Source: Parafilimonas sp.
Lineage (GTDB): Bacteria; Bacteroidota; Bacteroidia; Chitinophagales; Chitinophagaceae
Direction: 5' to 3'
DNA: 8,095 nucleotides
NCBI GenBank assembly: GCA_023251275.1
Contig: JAHEZC010000089.1
Span: 1-8,095, forward strand
Shown in pieces: positions 7,115 to 8,095 of this stretch; the stretch's first letter is position 1, and each line of letters opens with the position of its first letter. The translations under genes were made by a program, and so were the position numbers. The notes beneath the pieces are model-generated. The model ran no database searches. It saw only the letters and a list, made by a program, of their open reading frames with translations, and had not been told where the DNA came from.

Positions 7115-7495
7115 TTAATCCAGACTCAGCACATCTTTTGCTTTACGAAGCAAGGCTTCGGGGTCAAATGGCTTTGTCATATAGAGGTCAGCGCCCACTT
7201 CCTGTCCTCTTTGCCGGTCCAGTTCCTGCCCTTTGGCTGTAAGTAAAATAATAAATACATCATTTAATGCAAGTTCCTTTTTTACTCTCCGGCATACTTC
7301 CATCCCGTTCATTTTTGGCATCATGACATCAAGAAAAACCAGTTGAGGGCTTTCTTCCTGGATAATCTGCAAGGCCTGTTCTCCATTATCCGCGGTAAAA
7401 AAATTCACTCCCTCATCTTCCAGTTCTTCAAGTGTTTGCTCAATGAGCATACGGATATGGGCTTCATCATCAACAATTAAAATTTTTTGTTCCAT
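7115..7495 (-). CDS. single-domain CheY-like response regulator
   Basis: A 126-residue stand-alone receiver with no output domain. All switch residues are present: the acidic pair Asp9-Asp10 (ILIVDDE), the phospho-acceptor Asp56 (FLDVMMPKMNG), Thr86 (LLTAKG), the aromatic Tyr105 and Lys108 (MTKPFD). It should accept phosphate from a histidine kinase and act by protein-protein contact. It lies 33 bases after the double-receiver gene and 82 bases before the cyclase, all on the minus strand. A role as a phosphate shuttle between the kinase system upstream and the cyclase GAF region is reasonable but unproven. The ATG at 7495 directly precedes the first beta-strand (EQKILIVDD), as expected for the family. 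Confidence 0.97.
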   Translation of the reverse strand: MEQKILIVDDEAHIRMLIEQTLEELEDEGVNFFTADNGEQALQIIQEESPQLVFLDVMMPKMNGMEVCRRVKKELALNDVFIILLTAKGQELDRQRGQEVGADLYMTKPFDPEALLRKAKDVLSLD

Positions 7496-7528
7496 TTTAC
7501 ATTTTTATAAACTGCTATTCAATTTATG

Positions 7529-8095
7529 TTATTGGTATATCAAAAACAATACATTTTCCAATCCTTTTTCAAAGCGCAGGGATTGTACAATTTCCTGCTT
7601 CCCGGACAGGACAGAATTGAGTATAATGATGTCAGGTTGTGTTGAGATTGCTTTTTCGACTAACTCCCTGCCATCGGATTCAACAACCACATAGCCTTTC
7701 GCCTGCAACACATCAGTAAGCGTTTTAACAGCAGCGCTGTCCTCATCCACTACCATTACTTTTTTCTTTGATTTGCCCTGATCGAGCAGTGTTCCAACTT
7801 CGGCAAAGAGTTGGGTAGTATCAATAGGCTTGGTAAGATACCGATCCACACCTATCCTGAAGCCTCTTGCCTTATCCTGCACAATGGATAAAACAATAAT
7901 CGGGATATCCATAGTTTGAGGATCATTTTTAAGAATAGCCGCGACATCAAAACCATTCATCTCCGGCATCATGATGTCCAAGATAATAAGATCAGGGCGG
8001 TTAATACGGATTTTTGCCAATGCTTCTTTTCCATTACCTGCTTCTTCGATATTATAGCCAGCCTCTCCTAGTTCCTGCTTTAATAAAGAACGGAT
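7529..8095 (-). CDS. double-receiver protein, N-terminus outside window; second receiver degenerate and truncated
   Basis: The frame is open from the right edge, so the true start lies beyond the window; 188 residues are visible. The first receiver is already at its helix 1 (IRSLLKQELGEAG) and carries the phospho-acceptor Asp40 of the visible part (LIILDIMMPEMNG), Ser70 and Lys89 (YLTKPID), so it looks active. A linker DQGKSKKK leads to the second receiver (VMVVDEDS). Its acidic residues are kept, but the acceptor position is Asn160 (DIIILNSVLSG). The protein ends at VLFLIYQ, which is beta-strand 4, so helix 4, strand 5 with the conserved Lys and helix 5 are absent. No continuation is found in any frame after the TAA. 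The part outside could be a histidine kinase (hybrid kinase with C-terminal receivers) or nothing more than strand 1. Only the first receiver is expected to be phosphorylated. Confidence 0.93.
   Translation of the reverse strand: MRSLLKQELGEAGYNIEEAGNGKEALAKIRINRPDLIILDIMMPEMNGFDVAAILKNDPQTMDIPIIVLSIVQDKARGFRIGVDRYLTKPIDTTQLFAEVGTLLDQGKSKKKVMVVDEDSAAVKTLTDVLQAKGYVVVESDGRELVEKAISTQPDIIILNSVLSGKQEIVQSLRFEKGLENVLFLIYQ

Noticed and set aside
8018..8020. TTG at 8020 as start of the double-receiver protein
   Set aside because: The frame stays open upstream to the window edge and reads as receiver helix 1 and strand 2, so this TTG is internal and the gene is partial.

Overview
The window looks like chromosomal DNA of a Bacteroidota bacterium, probably near Chitinophagaceae (an inference; no marker gene is present). 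The reasons are AT-rich DNA with few Shine-Dalgarno sequences, a lipoprotein with a Ser-Cys lipobox, a SusC-style TonB plug domain, signal peptides ending in an Ala-Gln cut site, and the wording of the RND pump proteins. No tRNA, rRNA, CRISPR array, insertion sequence or phage gene was found.

Left part (1-4028, all minus strand): a large secreted or envelope protein of 815 residues comes first in transcription order. It joins a macroglobulin MG2-like N-terminus to a TonB plug domain but has no beta-barrel. After a 129-base gap comes an RND efflux pair, a lipoprotein membrane-fusion adaptor and then the inner-membrane permease, of which only the first 101 codons are inside the window.

Middle (4029-5319): a divergent control region with two short inverted repeats is followed on the plus strand by a previously unlisted gene remnant (4204-4409). 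Its first third reads as the start of a GAF-domain sensor and its last third as the G2 box and C-terminal strand of a histidine kinase, joined out of frame. This looks like a sensor kinase gene that lost its whole middle by deletion. Directly behind it lies an intact secreted class A beta-lactamase-like serine hydrolase.

Right part (5353-8095, minus strand, convergent with the hydrolase): a signalling operon transcribed from beyond the right edge. A protein with two receiver domains (N-terminus outside the window; second receiver degenerate and cut short) is followed after 33 bases by a single-domain CheY-like regulator, then after about 80 bases by a soluble GAF plus class III nucleotide cyclase. 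The arrangement suggests phosphorelay input feeding cyclic-nucleotide output, though no physical link can be shown from sequence alone.

Most genes belong to known families. The points that most deserve a second look are the collapsed GAF kinase gene and its junction, the degenerate terminal receiver, the Gln/Thr pair at the cyclase base-recognition positions, and the barrel-less MG2/plug protein.
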